NCBI RefSeq assembly: GCF_009498525.1 | Contig: NZ_QSNT01000003.1 | Location: 1 to 64,000, forward strand | Reading direction: 5' to 3' | DNA length: 64,000 nucleotides | From: Rhizobium sp. ICMP 5592 | GTDB lineage: Bacteria > Pseudomonadota > Alphaproteobacteria > Rhizobiales > Rhizobiaceae | Part shown: in pieces, positions 22,584 to 30,951 of the stretch | Position numbering within the stretch: position 1 is the stretch's first letter | Layout: the number at the start of each line of letters is the position of its first letter | Translations under genes and position numbers: made by a program | The notes under the pieces: generated by a model | Told to the model about the DNA's origin: nothing | Databases searched by the model: none | What the model saw: the letters and a program-made list of their open reading frames with translations, nothing else

Positions 22584-23062
22584 CGGTTCGCTCGCCGGCG
22601 ACCTGGTGGGATTGCGTCGATATGGGGGGCTCGCGCGCGTACACGCGTAAGGCCAACATCTACATGCGCTCGAAGGGCGACAGCCTGGCGATCTCTGACG
22701 GCGATCAGCTGCTCGCCCTTGCCTTCCTCTGCCGCGACGATCTCGGCCGGCTCGAATTCGCCCTTGCGATCAAGCCGGATGCCTCCCGCCACATGCGCCG
22801 CCTCTGCCGGCTTGCCCACTTAACGCTTGGCGGCATCGCGGAGACTGGCACCGTCATCATCTGCCATGTGATGACGGGAAACGAGACCGGCGCGCGCATG
22901 GCGCGTCTTGTCGGCTTCGTCCCCTCCGAAGGCACCATGTGGATTTTCAGCGGGGCAAGCGATGACAAACATGATCTCGGGATTGTTCGGCGGGGGCAGC
23001 TCGAACTCGGCGGCGACGAAGGCGGCGGCGCAGTCGTCTCAGCTGCAGCAGGTGGCGAATGA
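22571..23062 (+). CDS. GNAT-like phage protein in the head module
   Basis: A 163-residue protein starting MEQLTVRSPATWWDCVDMGG. The order of strands and helices (FLCRDDLGRLEFALAIKP, HMRRLCRLAHLTLGGIAETG, ICHVMTGNETGARMARLVGF) resembles a degenerate GNAT acyltransferase, with MARLVGFVPSEG matching the terminal GF-x motif. Similar small GNAT-like proteins are known at this location in T7-like and related podoviruses. The start overlaps terL by 13 nt; the Gly/Ala-rich end overlaps the next gene by 101 nt. Enzymatic activity is uncertain. Confidence 0.55.
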   Translation: MEQLTVRSPATWWDCVDMGGSRAYTRKANIYMRSKGDSLAISDGDQLLALAFLCRDDLGRLEFALAIKPDASRHMRRLCRLAHLTLGGIAETGTVIICHVMTGNETGARMARLVGFVPSEGTMWIFSGASDDKHDLGIVRRGQLELGGDEGGGAVVSAAAGGE

Positions 23063-23183
23063 TCGCCAGCTCGCCAGCCTGCAGCAGCAGGACAGCGCCG
23101 TTGCCTCGACGCGCAAACAGCCGCGCGGCCGCCGTCTTTTCGAAGACAGCGGCCCGGCTAGCGCCTCGGCGGTGCTCGGCTGA
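22962..23183 (+). CDS. Small phage virion-module protein
   Basis: A 73-residue protein starting MTNMISGLFGGGSSNSAATK. A Gly-rich N-terminus is followed by a Gln/Ala helix (AQSSQLQQVANDRQLASLQQ) and a conserved-looking end (RGRRLFEDSGPASASAVLG). Small proteins ending in RGRRLF-like sequence lie just before portal genes in podovirus-type prophages. It overlaps the upstream gene in another frame, and its stop overlaps the portal ATG. Function unknown. Confidence 0.65.
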   Translation: MTNMISGLFGGGSSNSAATKAAAQSSQLQQVANDRQLASLQQQDSAVASTRKQPRGRRLFEDSGPASASAVLG

Positions 23184-24790
23184 TGGCGGGTCCGGATCTC
23201 GCTCCCGTCAAGCGCCGGTCGGAACGCACCTGGACGCTTCGTTCTCCCTGGGACAGCATCTATTGCGAGGCCTATGATTTCGCGATCCCGATGCGCCGGC
23301 CCGGCGGCAACGGCAAGCGCAAGTCAAGCCCAGATCGCCTCTTCGACATGACCGCACCGATGTCGGCCATGTACTTCGCCGGCAACCTGCAGCGCGATCT
23401 CTTCCCGGCCGGACAGCCCACCTTCGTGCTCGAAACCGGCCCACTCGCCGCAATCCTCATTGGCGAGGACGGCGTCAAACAGCTCAATCGACAGCTCGAC
23501 AATATCGCCCGCCTGATGCATCCGTTCTTCAACGCGGGCGATTGGGATACCGCACTGCATGAGGCCTGCATCGATCTCGCCGTCGGCACGGCCGCGATCA
23601 TGCCGGTCAAGGGTACGAAGAATAATCCGGTGCTGTTTTTGTGCATCCCCTTCGACCAGCTCGCGATTGGTGTCGATGCCTATGGCCGCGTGAATTTAAT
23701 CTCCTGGAGACAGATGATCACGCTCGAGCAAGCTTACGGTGCTTTCCCGAAAGGCGAATATCCGGAGGGCTTTAGCGACAAGGCGAAGAACAATCCGAGC
23801 ACGGAAGTCGAGCTTATACAGGATTTCTGGGCCGACGCAGATCCTGATGGCGGCTGGCACTTCGGCGCCTATCTCCGGGAATGCAGCAACTTTATCGTTT
23901 ACGAACGCTATCGCACGCAGCCGATCGCCGTGCCGCGCTATTACCGCGTGCCCGGCGAGGCCTATGGTCGCGGCGTCATCCTGACGGCGTTGCCGTCGAT
24001 CAAGACGCTGAACAAGGCCCAGGAGCTGACGCTCAAATCCGCCGCCATCTCCATGCTCGGTATCTGGGGATATCGCGCCGGCGGCACGTTCAATCCGAAT
24101 ACGGTGCGTATGGCGCCGGGCGAATTCTGGGCGATGCAATCGACAGGCGGCATGCTCGGTCCCGATGTCCAGCGCCTGGATCCCGCCTCCGGCAATCTGC
24201 AGATCGGCCAGTTGGTGACGCAAGGCCTGCAGGACCAGGTCAAACAGGCGATGTATGACGAGCGCCTCCCGGATTATCAGGGCACTCCGCGCTCGGCCTC
24301 GGAGATGACCGGCCGTCTGCAGCAGAAAGCCAATATCCACATCGGCGCTTTCGGACGCCTGGTCAATGAGATCATGCCGGTGATCGTGCCGCGTGTCGCT
24401 GAGATCCTCTATGATTTCGGCATCCTGCCGCAGCAAGCCCGCATCGATGATCTCCTTGTGACAGTCAAGGTGCGCTCGCCCATGGCGGCCGCGCTGAACG
24501 CCGATCGTCTCGCCGCGATCGCCAATTATCACGACATGGTCGCCGCCTTTGCCGGTCCGGACAAGGTGGCGCTCTATCTCGACCAGGACAAGGTCATGGA
24601 TCGCATCGCCGATGGGCTGCAGATCGACAAGGATCTGATCCCCAGCGATGAACGGAAGCAGCAGATCTTGCGGGACATGCAGCAACAACAGCAAAATCAG
24701 CTCGCCCAGATGTTCGCCCAGAGCGCCGCCCAGAAGGCGCCCGAGGTTCTCGGCAACGCAATCACCAACTCCATGCCAAAGGCTGCCTGA
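23183..24790 (+). CDS. Portal (head-to-tail connector) protein
   Basis: A 535-residue protein starting MAGPDLAPVKRRSERTWTLR. SPWDSIYCEAYDFAIPMRRP, KRKSSPDRLFDMTAPMSAMY and FAGNLQRDLFPAGQPTF are the hallmark start of the podovirus head-to-tail connecting protein family; SASEMTGRLQQKANIHIGAF lies in the wing/stem region. The Gln-rich C-terminus (MQQQQQNQLAQMFAQSAAQK) fits the barrel end. It would form the dodecameric ring through which DNA enters and leaves, and it defines the particle as short-tailed. Confidence 0.9.
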   Translation: MAGPDLAPVKRRSERTWTLRSPWDSIYCEAYDFAIPMRRPGGNGKRKSSPDRLFDMTAPMSAMYFAGNLQRDLFPAGQPTFVLETGPLAAILIGEDGVKQLNRQLDNIARLMHPFFNAGDWDTALHEACIDLAVGTAAIMPVKGTKNNPVLFLCIPFDQLAIGVDAYGRVNLISWRQMITLEQAYGAFPKGEYPEGFSDKAKNNPSTEVELIQDFWADADPDGGWHFGAYLRECSNFIVYERYRTQPIAVPRYYRVPGEAYGRGVILTALPSIKTLNKAQELTLKSAAISMLGIWGYRAGGTFNPNTVRMAPGEFWAMQSTGGMLGPDVQRLDPASGNLQIGQLVTQGLQDQVKQAMYDERLPDYQGTPRSASEMTGRLQQKANIHIGAFGRLVNEIMPVIVPRVAEILYDFGILPQQARIDDLLVTVKVRSPMAAALNADRLAAIANYHDMVAAFAGPDKVALYLDQDKVMDRIADGLQIDKDLIPSDERKQQILRDMQQQQQNQLAQMFAQSAAQKAPEVLGNAITNSMPKAA

Positions 24791-25170
24791 TGTCCGGACC
24801 TTTCATTGCCGAGCGCGTCGCGCAACCTCTCGATCTGCTCGAACAGGGTGTCGCCGGCGGCGGCTGGGAAGGTCTTAACGAGCTGTTTGCGCCTATCAAG
24901 GAAGGCGAGTTGCAGCCGTCTGACCAGGTCGCGATGCTGTTGTACGGCCTGTATCTCTCGCAAGGTCGTGAGCTGATCGAGTGGCTCATGGACATCACCA
25001 TTCGTATGCCCCTGCGTTCAACCGGGCAGACTTTCGAGCATACGGCGCTGATGACGGCCACCCGCCAGGGCATCAATGGCGTCGGCGAAGCCATCCTGAA
25101 GGCGATCGCCAAGGGCAAGGAACTGGCGGAGAAGCCGAAACCCGCACCCCCGAATGGAGACACCCCATGA
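24790..25170 (+). CDS. Phage head-module hypothetical protein
   Basis: A 126-residue protein starting MSGPFIAERVAQPLDLLEQG. It is helical with an aliphatic centre (QPSDQVAMLLYGLYLSQGRE, LIEWLMDITIRMPLRSTGQT) and a Lys/Pro tail. It is coupled to the portal (TGATG) and scaffold (ATGA) genes, so it is probably a head-assembly factor, but no family is recognised. Confidence 0.6.
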   Translation: MSGPFIAERVAQPLDLLEQGVAGGGWEGLNELFAPIKEGELQPSDQVAMLLYGLYLSQGRELIEWLMDITIRMPLRSTGQTFEHTALMTATRQGINGVGEAILKAIAKGKELAEKPKPAPPNGDTP

Positions 25171-26114
25171 AATTCTTTCTCGAAAACCTCTTGCGCAGTC
25201 CTGATGATGGTGGCGGCAGTGGCGGCGGTGACGGGGCCGCTGCCGCAGCTGGTGCCGGCGGGAACGCAGCGGCTGCGGTGGATCCTCCCGCCAATGCAGC
25301 CGATGCGGCTGGCGCGGCTGCTGCCGCTGCCGCTGCTGCAGCGACGGCAGCTGGCGGCAATCCAACGCCGGCTGCCGTCGATATCTACAAGCCCACAGGC
25401 CTCGCCGATCATCTGCTCGGCAAGAGCAACAACGAAACGATCGATAATCTCAACAAAGCGCTGAATGGCTATCGTGAACGTGACGCCGCGAACAAGATCC
25501 CGGATAAGGTCGAGGCCTATGCCGAATTCGCGGATCTGCCGGAACCGATCAAGCCCCACATGGAAACGTTGAAGGGCGATAAGCTCTTCGAGCGGGTCTC
25601 GGCGAAGGCGCTCGAGATGAAAGTGCCGCTCCCGGTCTTTCAATCCCTGACAACAGAAATGATGTCCGCCGCCGCCGAAATCGGTTTGCTCGAACCGCCG
25701 ATCGACTTCGAGGCGGAAAAGGCGGCTCTGGTTCCCGCCAGTGCCAAGCATTTATCCGCAACCGAGCAGACGGCGGCGCGCGAACGGCGCATGAGCGAGA
25801 ATTTCGCCTATATCGATGCCATGGTGGCGCGCGGCGCCGATAAGGGCGGCCTGTCCAAGGAAGCCGCCGAATTCGGCAAGGCCATGCTTGGCGATACGGC
25901 ACGCGGCCATGAGTTCATCGAATTCTTCCGTTCGATGGTCGCGGGCAGCGGCATCCAGCCGTTCAATGGCGGCGTCACGGCGCCAAACGATGGCCGCGAG
26001 GCGCTTCGCCTGGAAATGGCAAAGCCGGAAAACACGGTCGGCAATGCGAAATTCAATCGCGCCTCCTACGACGCTCTGCAGCAAAAATATCAGGCGCTCC
26101 TCGGCAAGGGCTAA
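25167..26114 (+). CDS. Capsid assembly scaffolding protein
   Basis: A 315-residue protein starting MKFFLENLLRSPDDGGGSGG. Residues 12-70 are an Ala/Gly low-complexity stretch. The rest is acidic and helical (YKPTGLADHLLGKSNNETID, DKVEAYAEFADLPEPIKPHM) with a basic C-terminal helix (NRASYDALQQKYQALLGKG) of the kind that binds capsid protein. Position directly before the major capsid gene and the composition match podovirus scaffold proteins. It would guide prohead assembly and then leave. Start fixed by ATGA coupling at 25167. Confidence 0.8.
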   Translation: MKFFLENLLRSPDDGGGSGGGDGAAAAAGAGGNAAAAVDPPANAADAAGAAAAAAAAAATAAGGNPTPAAVDIYKPTGLADHLLGKSNNETIDNLNKALNGYRERDAANKIPDKVEAYAEFADLPEPIKPHMETLKGDKLFERVSAKALEMKVPLPVFQSLTTEMMSAAAEIGLLEPPIDFEAEKAALVPASAKHLSATEQTAARERRMSENFAYIDAMVARGADKGGLSKEAAEFGKAMLGDTARGHEFIEFFRSMVAGSGIQPFNGGVTAPNDGREALRLEMAKPENTVGNAKFNRASYDALQQKYQALLGKG

Positions 26115-26127
26115 GCCGCACTGAACG

Positions 26128-26172
26128 GCTCCCGCCCGATGGCAGGCTTTGTCCTGCATACCGGACGGGAGC
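26128..26172 (+). repeat. Nested stem-loop between scaffold and capsid genes
   Basis: GCTCCCG (26128-26134) pairs with CGGGAGC (26166-26172), and inside it GCAGG pairs with CCTGC. There is no T-tract. A structured 160-nt spacer before the capsid gene may stabilise the capsid mRNA or mark a processing site. Confidence 0.5.
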
Positions 26173-26274
26173 GACCTGGACGAAGCGCTGGCTATCCTTC
26201 ACCGGACCCGGCGCGGACGCCGGCTAATCGGCCCTCACGGTGATTTCGTCCATCACTCCTTTGAGGGCCAATCC

Positions 26275-27225
26275 ATGGCAGTAGAAAATTGGTTTATAGA
26301 ACTCATCCGTGACAAGACGCGCCTGCGTTATTCCCAGCAGGGCGGCTATCTCGATGACACCATGACGCGCGGCGACGGCCACGCCGGGGAAATCAAATTC
26401 CCGGTCGCCGGCGGCACCATTCAGATGTACGAGCTGAGCGGCGCCATTCAGGAAATCGACGCGTCCAACATCAATATGGACACCGTCAGCCTCGCCATCC
26501 GCGATTTCGAAGCTGCGGCTTACTTCCGCCAGCAGGACGTCCGCAAGATGGGGCCGAGCCAGCAGGACGCTTTGGCGAAGCTGATGGCCCGTTCGGTTCG
26601 CGTTAAGCGCGACAGCCTGAAATTCGACGCGCTCAACGCCTTCTCCACGGCAACCTCGCCGCTGACGGACGCGCCGGTTACCGTCGAAACCATCGGCGAC
26701 GGTTCCGCCGCGATCACCCTCGACCAGGCGGTCTACATCGGCGACAGCATCGCCGGTTCCGGCGCCGAGGACGATCTCTTCTGCCCGATCCCCTATGCGC
26801 AATTCTCGCAGCTCATGATGTACAAGCAGTTTTCCAACTCGCAGTACCAGGGGCCGACTGATCAATGGTGGGCAGCCAGCGCAAAGGTGCGTCTGAAGAC
26901 GTTCCAGGGCGTGCACTTCATGGCGCTGCCGAATGCCATGTTCCGCTTCGGTACCGGCGCCTATGGCACCGGTGCGGGCAGCCTTCCCTTCGATCCCACC
27001 GGCTATATCGACACCTTCGCATGGGCGAAAGATGCGATCGGCTCGGAAATCGAGTGGGATCAGGAAAACATGACGATCGATCCGCAGCCGCAGCTTAAAG
27101 GCACGCCGAACCTCTGCAAGGTTCAGCTCTCCGGCAACGCGGTCGGCATCCTGCCGGAAGGCGTCAAGCGTATCCGCATCAAGGCGATCAACCAGGCCGC
27201 GCTTGCCACGGCCGGCGGCGGCTAA
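26275..27225 (+). CDS. Major capsid protein
   Basis: A 316-residue protein starting MAVENWFIELIRDKTRLRYS; GAGGG precedes the ATG at 26275, which excludes the longer reading from 26149. Segments QQGGYLDDTMTRGDGHAGEI, AAAYFRQQDVRKMGPSQQDA and LARSVRVKRDSLKFDALNAF-like helices followed by a beta-rich P/A domain (FQGVHFMALPNAMFRFGTGA) suit an HK97-fold podovirus capsid. Length and position after the scaffold support the call. It would be the most abundant virion protein. Confidence 0.82.
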   Translation: MAVENWFIELIRDKTRLRYSQQGGYLDDTMTRGDGHAGEIKFPVAGGTIQMYELSGAIQEIDASNINMDTVSLAIRDFEAAAYFRQQDVRKMGPSQQDALAKLMARSVRVKRDSLKFDALNAFSTATSPLTDAPVTVETIGDGSAAITLDQAVYIGDSIAGSGAEDDLFCPIPYAQFSQLMMYKQFSNSQYQGPTDQWWAASAKVRLKTFQGVHFMALPNAMFRFGTGAYGTGAGSLPFDPTGYIDTFAWAKDAIGSEIEWDQENMTIDPQPQLKGTPNLCKVQLSGNAVGILPEGVKRIRIKAINQAALATAGGG

Positions 27226-27301
27226 CGTTTCGGGGTGACGGTCGCGCCCGCGCGGCGCGACCGGTTTCCGTCTCCATCATCGAAATCGAAAGGGTCATAT
27301 C

Positions 27302-27574
27302 ATGCCTGCCAACAAATATGCGCTCGTCACCGCTGGCCGATCGGTCACGCTGTCGAACACGCGCATTATCAAGTTCTTCAACTTCGTGACCGACGACACG
27401 CTCGCCCAGGTCACGACCGCCGGCTACTTCGACACTTGCGTCAAGGATCTGTCGGTCAATTCGATCATCCACGCCGTGGTCGATGCCGACGGCACGCCGG
27501 CCTATGCGGATCTCCGCATCGCGACCATCCCGGCCAATGGCACTGGCGTCACGGTCGTGAACCTCAGCGCCTGA
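27302..27574 (+). CDS. Small beta-rich phage head protein (possible decoration protein)
   Basis: A 90-residue protein starting MPANKYALVTAGRSVTLSNT, with AAGGG before the ATG. It is almost entirely beta-type (ARIIKFFNF-like strand, ADLRIATIPANGTGVTVVNL), without cysteines. Its place between the capsid gene and a terminator suggests a head decoration or stabilisation role; this is inference from position. Confidence 0.55.
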   Translation: MPANKYALVTAGRSVTLSNTRIIKFFNFVTDDTLAQVTTAGYFDTCVKDLSVNSIIHAVVDADGTPAYADLRIATIPANGTGVTVVNLSA

Positions 27575-27590
27575 TCACCGGCCCAACTTC

Positions 27591-27620
27591 GCCGCGGCGG
27601 CATGATCGCCGCGGCTTTTT
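27591..27620 (+). terminator. Rho-independent terminator after capsid block
   Basis: GCCGCGGCG (27591-27599) pairs with CGCCGCGGC (27607-27615) around a 7-nt loop and is followed by TTTTT. It separates head genes from tail genes and would make capsid transcripts more abundant than downstream tail transcripts. Confidence 0.85.
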
Positions 27621-27638
27621 CCATTCGAGGGCGGCGGC

Positions 27639-28289
27639 ATGAGCATCGACAAGGCAACCATCATCAATTGGGCTCTGACCGATATCGGTGCCGGCCCGAT
27701 GTTCTCGATCGACGACGACAGCGATCTCGCAGAGCAGGTCGCCGCGACATGGGAACGCGTCGTCGACAGCACCTTCGGCAAGCATGACTGGACCTTCTGC
27801 AGGACCACGGCGATCATGAACCGCGATGCGGCGACGCCGGTCAATGGCTGGAAATACGGCTTCACCCTGCCCAGTCCGCGCCTTTCCAATCCCCTCGCCT
27901 ATTTGCCAGATCCGACGCGCTGCCGCGACGTGATCCGCCAGTTTACGCTGCAGCAAGGCAAGATGTACTGCAACGAACCGACCGTCTGGGCCGTCTATAA
28001 GACCTATGTCGATCCCGATTACTGGGATCCGGCGTTTCGCGCCGCCTTCGTCATTGCGCTCGCCGGCATGCTCGCCGTGCCCGTCTGGCAGGATGAGGAC
28101 ATGCGCGATCGCCGCCTGGCGCAGGCCTTCGGGACGCCGTCCCTGCAGGGCACCGGCGGCGAGATCGGCCGGCTGATGGCCCAGGACAAGGCCTCGGCGC
28201 CGATCGGCGAACAGTCGCTCCTCAGCCATGATCCGCTTACAGACGTACGACCGAACGGCGCCGGCGACGCCTGGCATGGGAGGTGGTAG
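27639..28289 (+). CDS. Tail tubular protein A-like head-tail adaptor
   Basis: A 216-residue protein starting MSIDKATIINWALTDIGAGP. INWALTDIGAGPMFSIDDDS and AEQVAATWERVVDSTFGKHD-WTFC are typical of the T7 gp11-like adaptor family, which starts with a helix pair on 'AL..IG' followed by W-x-F. DYWDPAFRAAFVIALAGMLA is the second helical part. It would form the ring between portal and nozzle. GAGGG lies upstream of the ATG. Confidence 0.8.
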   Translation: MSIDKATIINWALTDIGAGPMFSIDDDSDLAEQVAATWERVVDSTFGKHDWTFCRTTAIMNRDAATPVNGWKYGFTLPSPRLSNPLAYLPDPTRCRDVIRQFTLQQGKMYCNEPTVWAVYKTYVDPDYWDPAFRAAFVIALAGMLAVPVWQDEDMRDRRLAQAFGTPSLQGTGGEIGRLMAQDKASAPIGEQSLLSHDPLTDVRPNGAGDAWHGRW

Positions 28290-30377
28290 ATGGCAAGAAC
28301 CGCAGGACCGCTTAAAAGCTCGGCCAATGCCGGTCAACTTTCCAAGGATCTCGCCGGCAAGGTCGGCATCAAGGAATATTACAACGGCGCCCTACAGATG
28401 CTCGGCGTCGAGCCGATCCCGCAGGCGGGCTTCGATCTGCTTCCGGGTTCGGCCTATGTCGGATCCGTCGCCTCCGCCACCTGCCGCAAGGCGGTTCTGA
28501 ACGCCAATGCCACCCGTTCCTATGTGCTGATCTTCACGGCCGGCAGCGTTGACATCTGGCGCAACGACCGCGTCAAGGTGGCGACGATCGCGTTGCCATC
28601 GATCACGGCCGAGCTGCTGCCTGACCTGTCGTTCTATGGCGAGGCCGACACGTTCGGAGTGTTCCATCCGTCGCTGACCTATGGCATGCGGTTGCTGCGC
28701 GACAGCTCCAACGATGCTGTCTGGACTGTCGGTGATTGGCCATACTCCGACATCCCAGATGTCGATCTCGGTGGTGTCTATGCGAAAAAGGATGACATCT
28801 GGCAACTTTTCATTCGCTGGGCCGATGGCGTCTCCGCGCTGCAGATGAATTGCGAGGTTGACGGTACCACCACGGCCGCCGTCGCCCTTGCCGCCGGTCC
28901 AGACGCAGCCACGCCGGCGCAATGGAACGACTTCGCCGATGATCTGCGCGACGCGATCGCGGCGCTTGCCGGCTTTTCTTCGGGCGTCACCGTCCACTAT
29001 GATGGCAGCCTCGGCAGCAATTATCGCCAGATGACGGTCACCTTCGGCGGCGTTCTTTCCGGCGACGAATATGAATTCACCGCCAATGTCGTCAACACCA
29101 GCGAAGCCTCGGCGCTCGCAAGCCATCGTCAGATCGGAGACACCGCCGGCGAGCCGCTGATCTCGGCAACGCGCGGCGGTTTCGCCGGGCTCGAGCTTTA
29201 CCAGGACCGTGGCGTCTATTATGCAGCGGCGGCAAAGACGGCGTCGCTCGCCTCGTCCGAAGTCGGGGAATATTTCAACCTCAACATCAAGAGCCAGGCC
29301 GACAATGGCGCCCGCCTCGACGCGCTGCGATCGCAGACGTCGGAAACCATCCGCCATGTGCTCGACAACACCTATCTCGTCGTCATGACCGACAAGGCGG
29401 AATGGTTTGCCAGCAACCGGACGGTCAGCCGCAACGACCCTCTTAATTTCGTCCGCGCCTCGGAAATCGGCTCGAAGGCGAATTGCAGGCCTGTCGTGCT
29501 CGAGGGGGACGTCTATTTCATCTCTCCTGATGGCGGAAAGCTCTATTCCATCGCCTATGACGCGGTGTCGACCACCTATGTTCCGGACAGCAGGAACGAT
29601 CTCGACAAGGATCTCGTCTCCGATATCAAGCGCATGGCGGTGCAGCGCAAGATCGGCACGACGACCTCGAGCCGGCTTTGGATGCTGCGCGAAGACGGTC
29701 GTCTGGTCTGCGTCGTCATCAACAAGACGCAACAGATCAATGCGGCCTGCGAATGGCCCGTGGTCGGCGGCGGCCTGGTCAAGGATGTGGTTGTCGATGG
29801 CCTCGAACAGGTCTGGATCACCGTCGATCGCGGCGGCCAGATCTCCGAAGAGATCCTCGAGGAACAGGATGTCAACCTGTTCCGCCAGGCCTATGCGGTA
29901 ACGACCGACCTGGCGGGCCGTGCCTCTGGCCTCACGGCGCTGAACGGCAAGACGGTCTGGGCGGAAATCGCCGGCGACATCTATGGTCCGTTCACCGTAT
30001 CGGGCAATGCGATCGATACCGGCGTTCCCTCAGCTGCCGCGAAAATCGGCCTATGGATGGCGCCAATCTTCGAAAGCATGCCCTTCGTCCTGGTCAATCC
30101 GGACGATAGCGTTGTGCGCCGACCCGGCGCCGTCAAGTCGGCAAAACTCTACGTCATGGATGCGACCAGCCTCGCGATCGGCGCCAACGGCCGAGCGGCG
30201 AAGGATATCCCACTGAACCGCATGAGCGACGATCTTACACTGCCGCCACAGGGCTATACGGGCCATGTCACGGTGCTCGGTCTGATCGGCGCCACCATGG
30301 ATCCGACGCTCGTCATTACGCAAGTGCGGCCGGGTCGGCTGCGTCTTCGCGATTACATTCCGGGGGTCAAGCTCTAA
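28290..30377 (+). CDS. Tail tubular protein B-like nozzle protein
   Basis: A 695-residue, beta-propeller-like protein starting MARTAGPLKSSANAGQLSKD. The signs are GKVGIKEYYNGALQMLGVEP, IPQAGFDLLPGSAYVG, repeated beta units such as VYFISPDGGKLYSIAYDAVS, SSRLWMLREDGRLVCVVINK, and the DRGVYYAAAAKTASLASSEV-GEYFNL block, as in podovirus nozzle proteins (gp12-like). It would form the distal tail tube that contacts the host surface. It starts one base after the adaptor stop. Confidence 0.82.
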   Translation: MARTAGPLKSSANAGQLSKDLAGKVGIKEYYNGALQMLGVEPIPQAGFDLLPGSAYVGSVASATCRKAVLNANATRSYVLIFTAGSVDIWRNDRVKVATIALPSITAELLPDLSFYGEADTFGVFHPSLTYGMRLLRDSSNDAVWTVGDWPYSDIPDVDLGGVYAKKDDIWQLFIRWADGVSALQMNCEVDGTTTAAVALAAGPDAATPAQWNDFADDLRDAIAALAGFSSGVTVHYDGSLGSNYRQMTVTFGGVLSGDEYEFTANVVNTSEASALASHRQIGDTAGEPLISATRGGFAGLELYQDRGVYYAAAAKTASLASSEVGEYFNLNIKSQADNGARLDALRSQTSETIRHVLDNTYLVVMTDKAEWFASNRTVSRNDPLNFVRASEIGSKANCRPVVLEGDVYFISPDGGKLYSIAYDAVSTTYVPDSRNDLDKDLVSDIKRMAVQRKIGTTTSSRLWMLREDGRLVCVVINKTQQINAACEWPVVGGGLVKDVVVDGLEQVWITVDRGGQISEEILEEQDVNLFRQAYAVTTDLAGRASGLTALNGKTVWAEIAGDIYGPFTVSGNAIDTGVPSAAAKIGLWMAPIFESMPFVLVNPDDSVVRRPGAVKSAKLYVMDATSLAIGANGRAAKDIPLNRMSDDLTLPPQGYTGHVTVLGLIGATMDPTLVITQVRPGRLRLRDYIPGVKL

Positions 30378-30946
30378 TGCAGGCTTTGATAGGTTTGGCT
30401 GCCTCCGCATTTGGCGGCACGGCTGCGACAGCGGGAGCGGCTGCAACAGGTGCGGCCGCAACCGGTGCTGCAGCCACCGGCGCCGCTGCTGCCGGCGGAA
30501 TATCCTTCGCTTCGATCCTGCAGGGCGCCACCAGCATCCTCGGAATCACCAATGCGATCTCCGCCGGCAATCGTCAGGCCGAGCAACTGACGCTCGCCGC
30601 GACGGATGCGCAGCGCGAGATCCCGACGACGATGCTGCAGGGAATTTCACAGCGCACCGCCATCAAGAAGCAGCTCGGCGATGCGCTCGGCGCGCAGGAT
30701 GTCGCCTATGGCGCCTCCGGCACGGATCTTTCCTTCGGCACGCCGGCGCAGGCGCGCAAGGATGCCTTCCGTGAAGCCGACAACGCGATGACGACACAGG
30801 TCGGCACCGAACAATCGACGATCGCGCGTCTCGACGAGCGCACGAAAAATTATCTGAACTTGGCCGGCAAGGCGCGTCAGAGCGGCTTGTTCGATGCCGC
30901 GCTGATCGGCGTCAAGGGCCTGACCTCCTTCGCGCAGCGGGGCTAA
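30377..30946 (+). CDS. Internal virion protein (gp14-like) with Ala/Thr/Gly repeat
   Basis: A 189-residue protein starting MQALIGLAASAFGGTAATAG. Residues 14-40 carry a tandem ATGAA-type repeat (AAATGAAATGAAATGAAA), producing a flexible hydrophobic segment, followed by a membrane-like stretch (GGISFASILQGATSILGITN). The C-terminal helices contain RDERTKNYLNLAG-like sequence. Size, hydrophobic N-terminus and position match the small ejection proteins of T7-like phages, which insert into the outer membrane. Confidence 0.65.
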   Translation: MQALIGLAASAFGGTAATAGAAATGAAATGAAATGAAAAGGISFASILQGATSILGITNAISAGNRQAEQLTLAATDAQREIPTTMLQGISQRTAIKKQLGDALGAQDVAYGASGTDLSFGTPAQARKDAFREADNAMTTQVGTEQSTIARLDERTKNYLNLAGKARQSGLFDAALIGVKGLTSFAQRG

Positions 30947-30951
30947 GACTG

